A stretch of 20,709 nt of DNA from Haplomitrium mnioides (lineage: Eukaryota; Marchantiophyta; Haplomitriopsida; Calobryales), in contig JBNGIS010005498.1 of NCBI GenBank assembly GCA_049999725.1, positions 1 through 20,709 of the forward strand, read 5' to 3'. Shown in pieces: positions 19,470 through 20,709 of the stretch. The notes below the pieces were generated by a model. The model was given only the letters and a program-made list of their open reading frames with translations. It was not told the origin of the DNA and did not search any database. Position 1 is the stretch's first letter; each line of letters opens with the position of its first letter. The translations under genes were made by a program, and so were the position numbers.

Positions 19470-19543
19470 ATTGACAAGAAGTTAGGTTTAAGGTTTCGTA
19501 GAAGAGTTTTTATACGTTGTACATTTCGCTTGCAAATCAAAGT

Positions 19544-19557
19544 CTATACGCGTATAG
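19544..19557. repeat. Perfect 14-bp palindrome ctatacgcgtatag
   Basis: The sequence ctatacgcgtatag equals its own reverse complement. Near it are tatgcgtgcata (about 19420-19431), itself nearly palindromic, and ctctacgcatgg (about 19615). The shared core suggests a small family of dispersed palindromic motifs, with no function that can be read from the sequence. Confidence 0.8.
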
Positions 19558-19816
19558 GTTTCACACTTCTACAACCGAGGATATAGACTGTAAACGTTCT
19601 ATTTTTGCAACAAACTCTACGCATGGAAAAGATTTTGATTTCTAATTTGGAATCTAAAAGTAAAAACGAGTACAAAGCTCTTCATTTGAGTCAACAATGC
19701 TAAAGATTTAAATTTTTACAACAAGTCTTAGAAAGAATTTTTTTTTTTCGAAATGATCATCTTAAATTATACCAGATTTTCAAATACAAAATATACAACA
19801 AAATTCTCGAAGTACT

Positions 19817-20709
19817 TTAGTCGCTCGTCTCTATTTCTTTGGATTCAGCTTTAGAAGATTCATCAAGGTTTGTTTGATTTATCTCAATATTAATCACATT
19901 GATTGAATCTCTTTGAAACATTTCAGGATTGAGGGTCTTTTGTCTTTCGTACTCAAATAGATTTGCTGTAATGGTAGCTAGAGTGGTTTCACTCAATTGG
20001 TTTTTTTTGGTGAGCGGAAAATCAAATGACAAAATCGTGATTTGTGTTAAATCAAGTAAATCAATATGTATCTTGGATTTGCATTTCTGTTTTGTTGCTG
20101 CTATTTTTTCTGGGAAGTATTGACCAAAAAATGCATCTTCAGCCAAACAAGCAAACCATTGAAATTTTACTTGTTTCGGGTTTGGCGGATCTTCCTCATC
20201 AAATGACAAAACTTTGAGAACTTTGGCAACCCAAAATGGTATGCTCTTTGGATCTAGAGACGCTACAACACAAATAAACTTTCTAGCTTTCAAATCATGT
20301 AGAATGCCAAATTTATGCCCGTATCGAGTATTGTGCAAAAGAGTCCCTTCTCGCGGCCTAGATGCTTCATCACAGATTGCTCGATGTGTAGAAAGTATTT
20401 GCTATACCAGAGTATCTTCTTCTGTTTGTGGAGCATGAAGCTGAGAATCTAGACAAAATTTTTGAAAATCATTACAAATGTGTGACTGTTGTGAGGTGGA
20501 AAGGTAAATTGTGCTTCGAGTCATCGTCTTTTTTTTTCAAGGATGTAAGCCGCAATCTCTTGTTGGGCAAGAAAAAAGTCATTCCACCATTGAATATAAG
20601 AATCTGTAAAGAACTTGTAGCAATTCTCACTTATGTTGTCCCTTATTGAAATTACCACTTTGAGGCATCTTAAACAAATGTTTGAATTTATTGAAACAAA
20701 ACACTTTAT
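19817..20709 (-). pseudogene. Broken minus-strand reading frame, unrecognised protein; runs off the right edge
   Basis: Three minus-strand pieces read as one protein. Piece one is open from the window edge (20709) to a TGA at 20521-20523 and includes CYKFFTDSYIQWWNDFFLAQ. A nine-base A run (20529-20537 on the plus strand, as T) marks a frameshift. Piece two runs from about 20524 (ATG) to a TAG at 20402-20404. Piece three runs on in the same frame from 20401 to a TAA at 19817-19819, about 194 codons, with HRAICDEASRPREGTLLHNT near its start, then PFWVAKVLKVL and KQVKFQWFACLAEDAFFGQY. The W/V-rich middle has the look of a small beta-barrel module of the chromo, Tudor or BAH-like sort, but this is only an impression. 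The tail is rich in D, E, S and N. I do not recognise the family; a transposon-borne or host gene remnant are both possible. Confidence 0.5.

Larger units (their letters stand above)
19378..19816. other. AT-rich spacer after the retroelement, with short repeats
   Basis: No coding frame or retroelement domain can be followed here. It starts where the reverse transcriptase similarity ends. It holds an imperfect direct repeat (19381-19417 and 19433-19469, 29 of 37 bases equal by eye), a 14-bp perfect palindrome at 19544-19557, related cgcgta or gcgtgca-like motifs near 19420 and 19620, and an 11-base T run (about 19738-19748). The last run may be the 3' side of a transcript on the minus strand, since it lies beyond the end of the minus-strand reading frame. 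Its origin is unknown. Confidence 0.5.

Noticed and set aside
19929-20649. Plus-strand open frames of 64-74 codons near the right end
   Set aside because: They overlap each other's region and the longer minus-strand frame, and they show no coherent protein features.

Overview
This looks like nuclear DNA of a land plant, probably from a heterochromatic (pericentromeric, subtelomeric or knob-like) region. The reasons are a very long tandem satellite array, a decayed Ty3/gypsy-type LTR retrotransposon of the plant kind, and no intact gene, ribosome-binding-site architecture or dense coding as in bacteria. The species cannot be told from the sequence.

Positions 1-16406 are one continuous satellite array of about 62 units. 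Each unit is itself a fused trimer of diverged sub-monomers of about 89, 81 and 86 bp (called A, B and C here). In the left block (1 to about 4240) most units are 279 bp, because C carries an extra 23-bp internal duplication; ten consecutive intervals are exactly 279 bp. In the large middle block the unit is about 256 bp without that duplication, more diverged and with many small indels. At the right end (about 15500-16406) is a third variant flavour with a B/C rearrangement. Above the unit level, unit types recur in order at 837 bp (left block), about 770 bp and about 2.31 kb (middle block), so the array has three or four nested levels.

The array stops in mid-unit at 16406/16407, where a probable 5' LTR starts (TGTAA...TTACA, 16407-16952, with CCAAT-like boxes, a G-box and a TATA box). 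Behind it are an untranslated leader and the remains of gag (about 17492-18357, ending in a CCHC zinc knuckle) and pol (protease and the N-terminal part of reverse transcriptase, about 18363-19377). All are broken by stop codons and frameshifts. Many of the stops look like C-to-T decay of CGA, CAG or CAA codons, or G-to-A decay of TGG, and the protease DSG triad has become DFR. Reverse transcriptase is cut off before its catalytic aspartates; RNase H, integrase and the 3' LTR are not in the window.

From about 19381 to the end the sequence is unrelated to the retroelement: an AT-rich spacer with an imperfect 37-bp direct repeat and a perfect 14-bp palindrome, then a broken minus-strand reading frame (20709 down to 19817) for an unrecognised protein with a PFWVAKV...VKFQW segment. 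Nothing here forms a working pathway. The interest lies in the satellite hierarchy, its decay gradient and the junctions.
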